Shown piece by piece: positions 23,477 through 31,223 of a DNA stretch of 35,997 nt; within the stretch, counting starts at the first letter, position 1; each line of letters starts with the position of its first letter. This DNA is from CAZYMF01 sp964648215. Its GTDB lineage: Bacteria > Desulfobacterota > Binatia > HRBIN30 > JACQVA1. Location of the stretch: positions 1 to 35,997 of the forward strand of contig CAZYMF010000029.1 in NCBI GenBank assembly GCA_964648215.1, in the 5' to 3' direction. A model generated the notes under the pieces. It had not been told where the DNA came from, made no database searches, and saw only the letters and a list, made by a program, of their open reading frames with translations. The position numbers were made by a program, and so were the translations under genes.

Positions 23477-24633
23477 AACTGCTCCCAACCCGGGAGCCAT
23501 CTCTTCAGCTCTTCGCGCTCGGGCGCGGGCAGCTCTTTCCAGGCCGCGCGCACATCGCGCCATACGCGCACCTGGAACGTCTTGGCAACGCAGCGGAAGC
23601 GATGGCCGAGAAGCTCGCCGTCGTAGAGAGCGCGCCCGCGGTTGAACGCGGGCTCGTTGAAGAGGGTTTCGCCGTGGTCGCGGGCGCTCTCGTAGGCCGC
23701 CTCGTTCTGCCGCATCAGGGGCGGAAACGTGAGCATCACGATCTCCAGGAGCGGCGCCAGGTGCGGCGCCGGGGCGAGCGAGCCGCGGCTGCCGACGTGG
23801 CGGCGATCGCGGATGGCGCCGAGCCAGGCGAAGGTCGCGGGCGCCAGCGCGCGCATCCTGTCGGCGGCACCGGGGTCGGTGAGATTCATGCCGAGCTGCC
23901 CGTAGGCGCTGGCGTCGGCGACGCTGAAGCGCTCGCCGAGAAGATACGGCTGGCGCGCGAGCACCGCCTCCGTGGCCGCAAGGTAACGCTCCCACGCCTG
24001 GTCGAGAAGGCTGTGGGTCTCCGGCCAGCCTTCGCGCGACGGTGGTGTGAGCGCGGCGGACACCCCGGCGGAGTAGCCTGGTGGCGCGACGCTGAAGAGG
24101 TAGGGAAGGCGGCGCACCTGGCGCGCGGCGAAGCGGCGTCCGTAGCGCGCTCCCGCCCCCGGCGGTAGCAGCCGGCGGAGCTCGCGGGCCAGCCTCTGCC
24201 CGGCAGTGTTGCTGGCGGCCGACAGCACCCAGCGCATGTGGTGGACCATGTAGAGCCCGAACTCGTCGCAGGCCTCGTCGATGAGCTGCGCCAGGAAAGC
24301 GGTGGCGGGGGATTCGGGAAAGAGAGCGGGCGAGCGGCGCTGCGGGCGGGCGTCGAGCCAGCGGGCCAGCGCCGAGGTGTCGTAGTGAAAGCGGCGGCCG
24401 TCTTCGATCAGGAAGGGGACCAGCGGGTACTCGTCCAAAGGGGAAAGCGCCGGGTAGCGGGTGACCACGTGTCGGCGTTTGGCCCGGTCCAGCCGCCAGG
24501 CGGTGCGCATGTTCTCGAGCCTCCCGCCTTCGGCCGGCAGCCAGCGATAGGGAATCTCCGCGTAATCGAGAAGCGCGCGCAGCTTGAGGGCGAAGGGGGA
24601 GAGCTCGGAGCCCCAGATGGCGTACGTCGGCAT
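23437..24633 (-). CDS. Glutathione S-transferase-like protein
   Basis: A 398-residue protein with a GST N-terminal thioredoxin fold (MPTYAIWGSELSPFALKLRALL; then PLVPFLIEDGRRFHYDTSALARWLD) and a helical C-terminal domain with PYLLGERFSVADASAYGQLGM, the typical GST N-capping region (SVADAS). It is much longer than standard GSTs (about 200-230) because of an insertion of about 90 residues between the domains and a C-terminal extension of about 120. Whether it binds glutathione is unknown. ATG 24633 is chosen because the GST fold starts there; the frame is open 63 bases further. It precedes the fucosidase gene and diverges from the AhpD-like gene. Confidence 0.8.
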   Translation of the reverse strand: MPTYAIWGSELSPFALKLRALLDYAEIPYRWLPAEGGRLENMRTAWRLDRAKRRHVVTRYPALSPLDEYPLVPFLIEDGRRFHYDTSALARWLDARPQRRSPALFPESPATAFLAQLIDEACDEFGLYMVHHMRWVLSAASNTAGQRLARELRRLLPPGAGARYGRRFAARQVRRLPYLFSVAPPGYSAGVSAALTPPSREGWPETHSLLDQAWERYLAATEAVLARQPYLLGERFSVADASAYGQLGMNLTDPGAADRMRALAPATFAWLGAIRDRRHVGSRGSLAPAPHLAPLLEIVMLTFPPLMRQNEAAYESARDHGETLFNEPAFNRGRALYDGELLGHRFRCVAKTFQVRVWRDVRAAWKELPAPEREELKRWLPGWEQFEAGKSESEKGKG

Positions 24634-24793
24634 GGCGCCGACATGCCACATCGCGGCAGAGATCGGCAACGGCGCGCCGTGGGGAAAGAAGAGCAAATGG
24701 GCCGAGGCGGAGCCGCGGCGCGATTGCTTGGCCCCGCGTCATTCGCTATCCCGCCTGCGATCGTTCGCCGACGCAACGGACAGGAGGACTGCG

Positions 24794-25441
24794 ATGCCAC
24801 GACTGCGCCAGGTGCCGCGGAGCGAGGCGGCCCCCGAGGTCATCGAGATGTACAACTACCTTTTCGGTGATCGCGATCCGGTCGCCGAGCCGGGAACGGC
24901 CACGGGGACGCCGGGAAACTGGTGGACCGTCTTCGCGCTGGTGCCCGACGTGTTGCGGCACGCGGTCGCCGGCTTCACTCTCTATCGCAGCAAGCGCCGC
25001 CAGCTCGACCCGCAGCTGCGTGAGCTGGGCCAGACCCGCGCCGGCTTCGCCCGCGGTAGCCAGTTCGTCTTCTCGCAGCACTGCAAGTCGTGCCGCTCGG
25101 TCGGGCTGAGCGAGGAGAAGATCCAGGCCATCCCGAGCTGGCAGACGGCGACGGTGTTCGCCGCGGCCGAGCGCGCCGTGCTCGCCTACACCGATGCCCT
25201 GGTGCTCGAAGGCGGTCGCGTCCCGGACGCCACCTTCGCCGAGCTGAAGAAGCACATCTCCGACGAGCAGATTCTCGAGCTCACCTACATCACGTGTACC
25301 TACGAGATGCACGCCACCATGTGCCGGGCGCTGCGCCTGGAGTACGACGACGTGCCGGAGCGCTTGACCGAGATCGCCGCGCCGGGCGACGCCGCCAGCC
25401 AAGACGTCATGCGCGACATCTCGCGGCCGGGCGAGGAGTAG
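24794..25441 (+). CDS. AhpD/carboxymuconolactone decarboxylase-like protein
   Basis: A 215-residue protein of the CMD/AhpD superfamily. The active-site segment reads FSQHCKSCRSVGLSEEKI, with the redox pair C97-x2-C100 after His96, as in AhpD-type peroxidase or thiol-oxidoreductase members. ILELTYITCTYEMHATMCRAL follows later. CAGGAGG lies six bases before the ATG. Such proteins act as alkylhydroperoxidase partners or in gamma-carboxymuconolactone decarboxylation; the CxxC favours the redox type. No ahpC or other partner is adjacent. Confidence 0.88.
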   Translation: MPRLRQVPRSEAAPEVIEMYNYLFGDRDPVAEPGTATGTPGNWWTVFALVPDVLRHAVAGFTLYRSKRRQLDPQLRELGQTRAGFARGSQFVFSQHCKSCRSVGLSEEKIQAIPSWQTATVFAAAERAVLAYTDALVLEGGRVPDATFAELKKHISDEQILELTYITCTYEMHATMCRALRLEYDDVPERLTEIAAPGDAASQDVMRDISRPGEE

Positions 25442-25477
25442 GGGCAACGGGGCTGGAAACGCAAGACGGGAAGCGGG

Positions 25478-25675
25478 TCAATCCATCTCGGAGGGAGAGG
25501 GAACCGGAGATCCGCGACGCGCGAAGAGGTCCGATGACAGGTCGCGGCGGATCTCGTGCGCCGCGTTGCGGCCGCAGGCGCCGATGATGCCGCCGCCCGG
25601 ATGGGTGCCGGCGCCGCAGAGATGGAGGCCGGCGATCGGCGTGCGCTCGCGTTTCGCTCCCGGTGCCGCCGCGTT
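25478..25675 (-). pseudogene. C-terminal fragment of a CrtI-like FAD oxidoreductase
   Basis: Sixty-five codons up to the stop at 25478 encode RTPIAGLHLCGAGTHPGGGI, then IGACGRNAAHEI. This is the FAD-binding C-terminal signature of phytoene-desaturase-type (CrtI/NAD(P)-FAD) oxidoreductases, whose full length is about 500 residues. Upstream of 25675 the frame no longer resembles the family, and the homology begins exactly where the neighbouring gene's stop lies. So only the last tenth of the gene is left, joined to unrelated DNA by deletion, recombination or misassembly. Confidence 0.8.
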
Positions 25676-26097
25676 CAGTGGTGATGGCCCGCCGTGTGCC
25701 CGGCGTCCGGGGACGACGTCGGCTGCGCCGCCGGAGCACGGGCCCCGTGCGTAAGGCGTGGCACCTTCCCGTCGGCCAGCTGGGCGAGCGCGTCCTCGAT
25801 CAGCATGGTGGTGGCGATGCGGGCGGCCGAAGTCCGCGTCTGCGGCGCGGTGACGGTGTCGCGCACGCGTGCCAGGAGAGGCAATTCCAGGGCCTCGCCC
25901 AGCAGGATGGCGAGGTCCGGCTGCGTGATGACCTGCTCGCCTTCCAGCACCTCGGCGACGGGCTGGCCCTCCTCCAGGGTCAACCGCTCGATGCGGCCGG
26001 CGGCCGCGGCCTCCAGTCGCCCCAGCCGTTGCAGCAGTCGTAGCAGGGCGGTCACCTGGTCGCGAGCGCCAGGCGGTTGATGACCTCCGTCGTTCAC
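25675..26097 (-). CDS. Receiver-less copy of the response regulator's N-terminal domain
   Basis: About 140 residues from GTG 26097 (the start is chosen by analogy with the paralogue at 29023, which also begins GTG-AAC). The body matches the N-terminal domain of the 28202-29023 protein over about 105 residues, roughly 60 percent by eye: LLRLLQRLGRL, RIERL, then QPDLAILLGEALELPLLARV, then MLIEDALAQLADGKVP. The paralogue then has a Pro-rich linker and a receiver domain; this copy ends instead at GHHH-stop, where the CrtI-like fragment begins. It could be a real stand-alone domain or a truncated regulator gene. No ribosome-binding site is obvious. Confidence 0.6.
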   Translation of the reverse strand: MNDGGHQPPGARDQVTALLRLLQRLGRLEAAAAGRIERLTLEEGQPVAEVLEGEQVITQPDLAILLGEALELPLLARVRDTVTAPQTRTSAARIATTMLIEDALAQLADGKVPRLTHGARAPAAQPTSSPDAGHTAGHHH

Positions 26098-26248
26098 GTA
26101 GGCGGGGTAGAGCAAAGCACATGCCCCATTTCCCGGCGCGAAGGGGAATGGATCTGGGGACCCTGGTCAGGGCGCAATTTGGCACCCCCGCCACCCAAGT
26201 AGCGATTTCGATCAGCTTTCCAATGAAACGCGCCGACTTCCGGACTAC

Positions 26249-28180
26249 TCAGGTCTTGCGTTCCAGCAGCACCGTCTCAGAGACAATCTTCCATCCGTCG
26301 TCCTCATGACGCCAGCGCAGAACCTTGAAGCATCGCGAGGTCAGGAGGGCGGAGTGATACAGCTGCTCGAAACTGACAATCGCCTCTTTGGGGGTGTCGC
26401 CCGTCGTCATGGTGGTGGCGCCGAGCTGCACGGAGATGGATCCGCTACGCTCGAACAGGGAGCGCTTGCGGTTCCACCAGTGAGAGACACTACCGCCGGA
26501 TTCCGGTGTGAAGGCGGCGCTGTAGAAGCCGAAGTAGTCGTCGAAACGACTCTGATCCCAGGCCTGCCGCCAGCCCTCGACGGCTTTTCGCAAGCTGACT
26601 GCGTCCCGCTCCGTGAGTGTCGGTTGCGTTCCTCCCACCGTCGTCAGCCAGACGGTGCTCCACGGCTTTACCTTCTCCGCAAGCGTGGTGAAGGCAGATT
26701 GGGGGAGCCGGACGGTATCGTCCCAGAGCGGGTGATCCTCGGGGACGATCCGGAGCCGCTTGTGGCGGCTGACATCAACCAGGTGAATGCGTTGCGCGTT
26801 GATGTCGCTGGCCACCAGCCACGGAGCCCACTCCTTCACTCTCGCCGCCAAGATCGGATAACAGTGATCCACCGTGATCTTGCCGCCCCTGCTGCGGTAG
26901 ATGCAGGCCTTCTTTTCCGTTGGCTGCAGCACGAAGCTGAGAGTGCCATCCGGTTGCAGGGACACCAGCCGGGCTGGCCCTTGCGGCGCCTGCGGCTCGG
27001 GCTTGGCGCTGGCCGAGGTCGTGGCGCTCTCTTGCTCCGGCGATGCACCTGCGGCAGCCTTCGCGGCAACGGCGCCCGCCGCAGGGAGTACCTCTCCGCC
27101 CGTCTGCTGTGTTTCCACCGACAGGGAGGTGGGCGGTTCGGCCGCGGGTACTGGCGCGGCCGGCTCCGCCACCGCCGGCTTTGCGGGTTCCGCCGCCGCC
27201 GGCTTCGCGGGCTCCGGCGGGGCCGGCCTCGCGGGCATGGCAATCTTCTTTGGCGGTCGCTGCTGCGCACCGCTGCGCACGACCGACGAGGCCAAACGCG
27301 GTTCTTCGTTGCTGGAGAGCATCACGAAAGCAAACACCGCCAAGAGCACGGCGATGCCGATGGCGAGCGACAGTGGCCAGAGCCGAGGGGTTGGGGTCGA
27401 GGCCGGCGTCGCCGATGATCCTGGCGCTGCCACCGGGGTCGTGGGCCCCGGTAGCAGCGTTTCGGCTGTGTCGGCCCGGCTCGCTTCCGCGGAGGCGCGG
27501 CGCATGTCGGCGAGCTGCGCCTCGAACCCGGCCACACGGTTGACCAGCTTCGACAAGAGCTCCTGCGGCTGGGCGGCGTCGGCCTTGAGGCGCGCCACAT
27601 CGGTGGTCACCCGATCGATTGCCTTGGCGAGCGCTTGCAACTGCTTGTTCTTGGGCTCGCGAGACGCCTGTGCCAGCTGCTCACAACGCTGCACCGCCGC
27701 TTCCGCTCGCGCCGTGAGCTGCTCTCCGTTCACCCGGTTGGTCTCTGCCCGTGCCGACACCGCCTCGATTCGTTGGCTGCATGCTTCGAGGGCCGCGGTG
27801 AGAGCCGCTTGCTTGTCGTTTCGCGCCAGCTCCTCGCTGCGGTTGAGGGCGGCATCGGCGCGTGCCAGCGCCTGCTCCGAAATAGCGCGGCAGTCGTCGA
27901 CGAGCTTGGCGGCTTGGTGTTGCGCCTGCTCGAGCTGGGTCAACGATTGCCGTACTTCTTCCAGCGCATTGGGTCCCGCGCCGTTGGATCCCTGCTCCTC
28001 GAGCGGCACCGCTTCCAAGCGGTTGGCCAACGTCTGCAGCCGCTCTTCACACGCCTGCACGGTGCTGATCAGCAGGTCACGGTCGGCAGTGAAACGCGCC
28101 AGCAGGCCGGTGAGGATCTTGCGCTGCGATTGCAGCGGATCCAGGTCGGTGTCGTTGGGTGCGTTCTTCGTTCCCGCCAT
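26249..28180 (-). CDS. Coiled-coil, single-TM, NTF2-like envelope protein
   Basis: A 643-residue inner-membrane protein. Residues 1-235 are a cytoplasmic coiled coil rich in Ala, Glu, Gln and Arg, with recurring heptads. One membrane helix spans about 267-289 (PLSLAIGIAVLLAVFAFVML). A Pro/Ala linker with tandem EPAKPA-type units runs about 315-360. The C-terminal half (about 405-643) is extracytoplasmic and ends in an NTF2-like domain (VEGWRQAWDQSRFDDYFGFY near 525; WKIVSETVLLERKT at the end), resembling the Cds6-type dimerisation domain found in some L,D-transpeptidase proteins. No enzyme active site is seen. It starts 21 bases after the response regulator stop, with GAGG before the ATG, so the two are an operon. 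It could be a membrane scaffold or signal receiver. Confidence 0.75.
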   Translation of the reverse strand: MAGTKNAPNDTDLDPLQSQRKILTGLLARFTADRDLLISTVQACEERLQTLANRLEAVPLEEQGSNGAGPNALEEVRQSLTQLEQAQHQAAKLVDDCRAISEQALARADAALNRSEELARNDKQAALTAALEACSQRIEAVSARAETNRVNGEQLTARAEAAVQRCEQLAQASREPKNKQLQALAKAIDRVTTDVARLKADAAQPQELLSKLVNRVAGFEAQLADMRRASAEASRADTAETLLPGPTTPVAAPGSSATPASTPTPRLWPLSLAIGIAVLLAVFAFVMLSSNEEPRLASSVVRSGAQQRPPKKIAMPARPAPPEPAKPAAAEPAKPAVAEPAAPVPAAEPPTSLSVETQQTGGEVLPAAGAVAAKAAAGASPEQESATTSASAKPEPQAPQGPARLVSLQPDGTLSFVLQPTEKKACIYRSRGGKITVDHCYPILAARVKEWAPWLVASDINAQRIHLVDVSRHKRLRIVPEDHPLWDDTVRLPQSAFTTLAEKVKPWSTVWLTTVGGTQPTLTERDAVSLRKAVEGWRQAWDQSRFDDYFGFYSAAFTPESGGSVSHWWNRKRSLFERSGSISVQLGATTMTTGDTPKEAIVSFEQLYHSALLTSRCFKVLRWRHEDDGWKIVSETVLLERKT

Positions 28181-28201
28181 CTCTGCCTCGGTGCCGCTGC
28201 C

Positions 28202-29023
28202 CTACGGCCCCTCCGTTTTTTCCACCCCGTAGGCGCGCTCGATCACGCCTCGAATTCGTTCGACAAAATCGGCGCGGTGAAAGGGCTTGACCACGAACTC
28301 GTCCGCACCCGCCTCGCGCCCGCGCGCAATTCTATCGGGCGTGCTCATGCCGGTCAGGATGACGATGGGCACCGCTTGCGTCGCCGAATCCTTGCGCAAG
28401 CGGCGGCACAGCTCGAAGCCGTCGATGCCGGGCATCGACAGGTCCAGAATCACGACGTCCGGTCGTTCCAGCTGCGCCAGCGCAAGGGCCTCTTCCGCGT
28501 CCTGCGCCGTGATGACCGTGAGACCCAGATCCGATCGCTCGAGCGTCATTCGGACGATTCGGCGCAGGTCCGGCTCGTCGTCGACCACGAGTGCACGGTG
28601 GCTCCGTTGCGGCGGGGCCGGCGCGGCGCTCGGCGCCGGGGAGGGCGGCGGCAAGGCGCTTTCCGGGCTCGGAAGCTCCGGCATCTGGCCTGCAGCCAAC
28701 TTTGTCAGGGCGTCCTCGAGCAACATGGCGATGGCGACTCGCGTGGCCGTTTGCGAGGCCTGGCTCTGTGGATACATGACGGCGTCGCGTAAACGCCCCA
28801 GGAGCGGCAGACGCAGCGCTTCGCCCAACAAGATGGCGAGATCCTTCTGCGAGATGACCCGCTCCACCTCGAGCGCCTCCCCCACCGGATGGTTCTTGTC
28901 CGCCATCAAGCGCTCGATGCGACGGGCGTCGCCAGACGTCATGCGGCCTAGACGCTGCAACAGCTGCAACAGGGCGGGCACTCCCTCGCTAGCGCTCGGC
29001 TTGGAGTTCATTGCCACGTTCAC
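28202..29023 (-). CDS. Response regulator with novel N-terminal domain
   Basis: About 273 residues from GTG 29023 (ATG 29011 is an alternative). An N-terminal domain of about 105 residues (LLQLLQRLGRM, then VGEALEVERVISQKDLAILL, then GEALRLPLLGRLRDAV) loosely recalls the MshEN/GspE-N type of helical domains but is not a known family to me. A Pro/Ala-rich linker (about 115-140) follows, then a complete receiver domain: acidic pair in VVDDEPD, phospho-acceptor Asp194 in VILDLSMPG, Thr224 in ILTGMS and Lys246 in VVKPFHRAD. There is no DNA-binding or enzymatic output domain, so the output is probably the N-terminal domain through protein contacts. The membrane partner gene follows 21 bases downstream. 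Confidence 0.85.
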   Translation of the reverse strand: MNVAMNSKPSASEGVPALLQLLQRLGRMTSGDARRIERLMADKNHPVGEALEVERVISQKDLAILLGEALRLPLLGRLRDAVMYPQSQASQTATRVAIAMLLEDALTKLAAGQMPELPSPESALPPPSPAPSAAPAPPQRSHRALVVDDEPDLRRIVRMTLERSDLGLTVITAQDAEEALALAQLERPDVVILDLSMPGIDGFELCRRLRKDSATQAVPIVILTGMSTPDRIARGREAGADEFVVKPFHRADFVERIRGVIERAYGVEKTEGP

Positions 29024-29255
29024 GCGATTGCGACACAGCAAGGTGTATGCCCGGTCGCCATCCTCACTCGCGCTTGAGGTCCAAAGCGCGAGCGGTCCGC
29101 GAGCGCACAATTTGTCCGGTCTGGTGGCATCCGATTATCGGTGGCCGTCGGCGCAAAGCGCGGCCAAAGCCAAGACGTGTCCCGCCGGGCAGGATTGATG
29201 CGGAGTTAACTTGACAACGGGACCTGCCAATTCAACGTCCAACCCACACGAGACG

Positions 29256-29702
29256 CTAGGAATGAATCAACAGCAACAGACATCCAATCAGGGCAACACC
29301 GAGAGCGATCGAGAGTCGAGTGTTGAGCTGCCCAATTCTCCGTGACTGGCCCTCGAGGGCCGCGTGCAGCTCGCTGCCGATCTCCTTCTCGAGCGCTGCG
29401 AGACGGGCCTCGACCGCCTGTGTCAACCGCATCTCCACCTGCGACATCTTTGCGGTGGCGCCGTGGTCGAGAAATTCGAGACGACCGAGAATGTGCTCCA
29501 TCCGTTCGACAATTCGCGAATCGCGAGGAATACCGGCGCTGGCGGAAGACCTTGCCCAGCTGGCCGACCACCGTTTCCAAACCGGCAAGCCGCGCGGTTC
29601 CGGCAGCGGCGCGGTGGTGCTACCGCCGACCGCGAGAGGTGGGCGACCGGTGCGAGCCCGCTCTTCCTGCACGCGCTTGAGGGCGTCGTAAACCTTGGCC
29701 AT
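29256..29702 (-). CDS. Tail-anchored coiled-coil protein
   Basis: A 148-residue protein starting MAKVYDALKRVQEERARTG, an opening like that of XrtA-associated and CpsD-type polysaccharide kinases, although no kinase domain follows. Residues about 75-125 form a coiled coil with amphipathic heptads (VEMRLTQAVEARLAALEKEI), and the last residues form one membrane helix (LSIALGVALIGCLLLLIHS), so it is a C-tail-anchored protein facing the cytoplasm. ATG 29702 is chosen for that opening; the frame is open further upstream. It lies 232 bases ahead of the response regulator on the same strand. Its function is unknown; a scaffold role is a guess. Confidence 0.65.
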   Translation of the reverse strand: MAKVYDALKRVQEERARTGRPPLAVGGSTTAPLPEPRGLPVWKRWSASWARSSASAGIPRDSRIVERMEHILGRLEFLDHGATAKMSQVEMRLTQAVEARLAALEKEIGSELHAALEGQSRRIGQLNTRLSIALGVALIGCLLLLIHS

Positions 29703-30175
29703 GGGGTACGCTCCCGTTCCCACGGCGTTGAGCCGCACCAATAGGAGCGCCGGTGCGCTGTGCCACCACCCAACGACCGCAGTGGCGGGATTCAACCGCA
29801 GCTCAGGCACGGATGTCAATAGGAAGCCCGATTGCAAAGTATACTTGTCAATGATCCTCGCAGAAATGCACCCGGGCTCGATCATGACGCCACGCCGCGC
29901 AGCCACGTAGTCTTTGATCTGCCCGACCGCGTCCTCGGGAGTCGGGCAGTACCACGCGGCATCCTTAGTTGCTCGGACCCCCGACGGTGACGGTGCGTAG
30001 CAGCTAGTTGTAGCCGTCCCCTCCCGGGGGGCAGCCCGTGTGGGCCTCGCTTTGGGGGGGCAGGACCGTTCGACCGAGCCGGGGGGAAGTACTGCTTGCC
30101 TTCCCCCGCCTCACCGTGGTCGTTCTCGGCCAGCACGACAACGCGCCGGGTTGCCTTTCCTCCGCTCGGTGGTGC
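29703..30175. other. 473-base stretch without a defined gene
   Basis: Between the esterase stop and the tail-anchored gene start there is no gene I can support. The minus-strand frame of the downstream gene stays open up to at least 30050, but it becomes rich in Arg, Pro and Ala and has no good start. A hairpin with a perfect 9-base stem (CTGCCCGAC 29919-29927, GTCGGGCAG 29941-29949) and a G7 run near 30054-30060 are the only structures seen. Confidence 0.5.
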
Positions 30176-31108
30176 TCACGGCGGTTCGGGGGGCGAGGAC
30201 TGGCCCGATCCCGGCACGCCCGCCATCGGGTGGGCGCGAAAGAACTGCCAGATGCGCGAAGTGGCTTCGGGTGGCCAATGGTGAGCGAAGTCACCCTCGC
30301 AGTACTCGACCACGGCCCCATCGCGGCAATCGCGGTGAATCTCGCAGGTGCCGGTTTCCTGCTGCCGGCAGCCATCGATGCGCACCCACTCGTCGCGCTC
30401 CTGGCGCCCGCGCGCGACGGGCACGACGTCGTCCTGGCGGCCGTGATGGATCAGCACCGGCACGCCGCGCCCGGGCGCGCATGCCACGGTGAGACGGCCG
30501 CCGCTGACCGGAGCGATGGCGGCGAAGCGGTCCGCCATGGCGCAGCCGAGCAGGTTGCTGAAGAACGCGCCGTTGGAGAAGCCGGTGGCGAAGACGCGTG
30601 CCCGATCGATGCAGTAGTCCTGCTCCAGCCGATCCAGTAGACGCTTGGTGAGCTCCAGGTCGCGGTTGTCATCGAGGGAAGCGATCTGCCAGCCCTTGCC
30701 TTCGAAGCTGCGGCGGCCGGCTGTCAGCTTGACCGGCATACCGTCGGGATACACGGTGATGAACCCGTCGCGCGGCGCCAGGGCGCGGAACCCCGACACG
30801 TTCCACACCCCCGCGGCGCTGTGGCCGAAACCGTGGAAGTCGAACAGCAACGGTACCGGCGCATGCGGCTTGACGCTCGCCGGCACGTCGAGGATGTAGG
30901 AGCGCGCGACGCCGTCGATCACGATCGTGCGCTCGAGGCGATCGCCGCGCGCGAGGCTCGCCGCCCCGCAACCGGCGCTGCCGCGCTCGGGAATTGCCGC
31001 CCCGCGTGCCCCCGGCGCGCCGGCGAATCCGGCGAGCGCCAGCGTCAGGACAAAGCACGCGAGCGGTGCCGGTTTCCGCTCTCCGGTTTCCCGTTTGCCC
31101 TTTCTCAT
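30176..31108 (-). CDS. PHB-depolymerase/CE1-type secreted esterase
   Basis: A 310-residue alpha/beta-hydrolase of the LpqC / PHB depolymerase / feruloyl-esterase group, probably secreted. The n-region MRKGKRETGERK and hydrophobic core FVLTLALAGFAG form a signal peptide. Core motifs are DFHGFGHSAAGVW near 90, the nucleophile GFSNGAFFS (Ser178), the acid in HGRQDDVVP (226-227) and the base in AHHWP (276-277). Paired cysteines such as C166, C189, C210, C247, C255, C261 and C270 suit an exported protein. The only usable start codon is the ATG of a heptamer repeat, so the repeat supplies the basic n-region of the signal peptide. It is divergent from the LLM gene, 115 bases apart. The natural substrate is unknown. 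Confidence 0.88.
   Translation of the reverse strand: MRKGKRETGERKPAPLACFVLTLALAGFAGAPGARGAAIPERGSAGCGAASLARGDRLERTIVIDGVARSYILDVPASVKPHAPVPLLFDFHGFGHSAAGVWNVSGFRALAPRDGFITVYPDGMPVKLTAGRRSFEGKGWQIASLDDNRDLELTKRLLDRLEQDYCIDRARVFATGFSNGAFFSNLLGCAMADRFAAIAPVSGGRLTVACAPGRGVPVLIHHGRQDDVVPVARGRQERDEWVRIDGCRQQETGTCEIHRDCRDGAVVEYCEGDFAHHWPPEATSRIWQFFRAHPMAGVPGSGQSSPPEPP
31069..31108 (-). repeat. Heptamer repeat copy carrying a start codon
   Basis: Read on the minus strand from 31108, 35 of 40 bases match the left arm of the pair at 990-1029, both beginning with ATGAGAAA and continuing with AAACGGGAAACCGGAG. It contains the start codon and first 13 codons of the secreted esterase. The single copy has no nearby inverted partner. 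Confidence 0.8.
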
Positions 31109-31223
31109 TGCCGTCTTCGCCTATCGCACGCGCTGGTGGCTGGTTCAAGGATGCCGCGTGGCCGGTAGCGTGAGCCCGGCACGTGCGCTATGGCGAGGGA
31201 GCGGCAGGAAACAAGGAGAGCGG

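Noticed and set aside
29882..30136. A minus-strand open frame in the empty stretch
   Set aside because: Composition is Arg/Pro-rich, there is no ribosome-binding site, and it competes with other open frames of equal quality.
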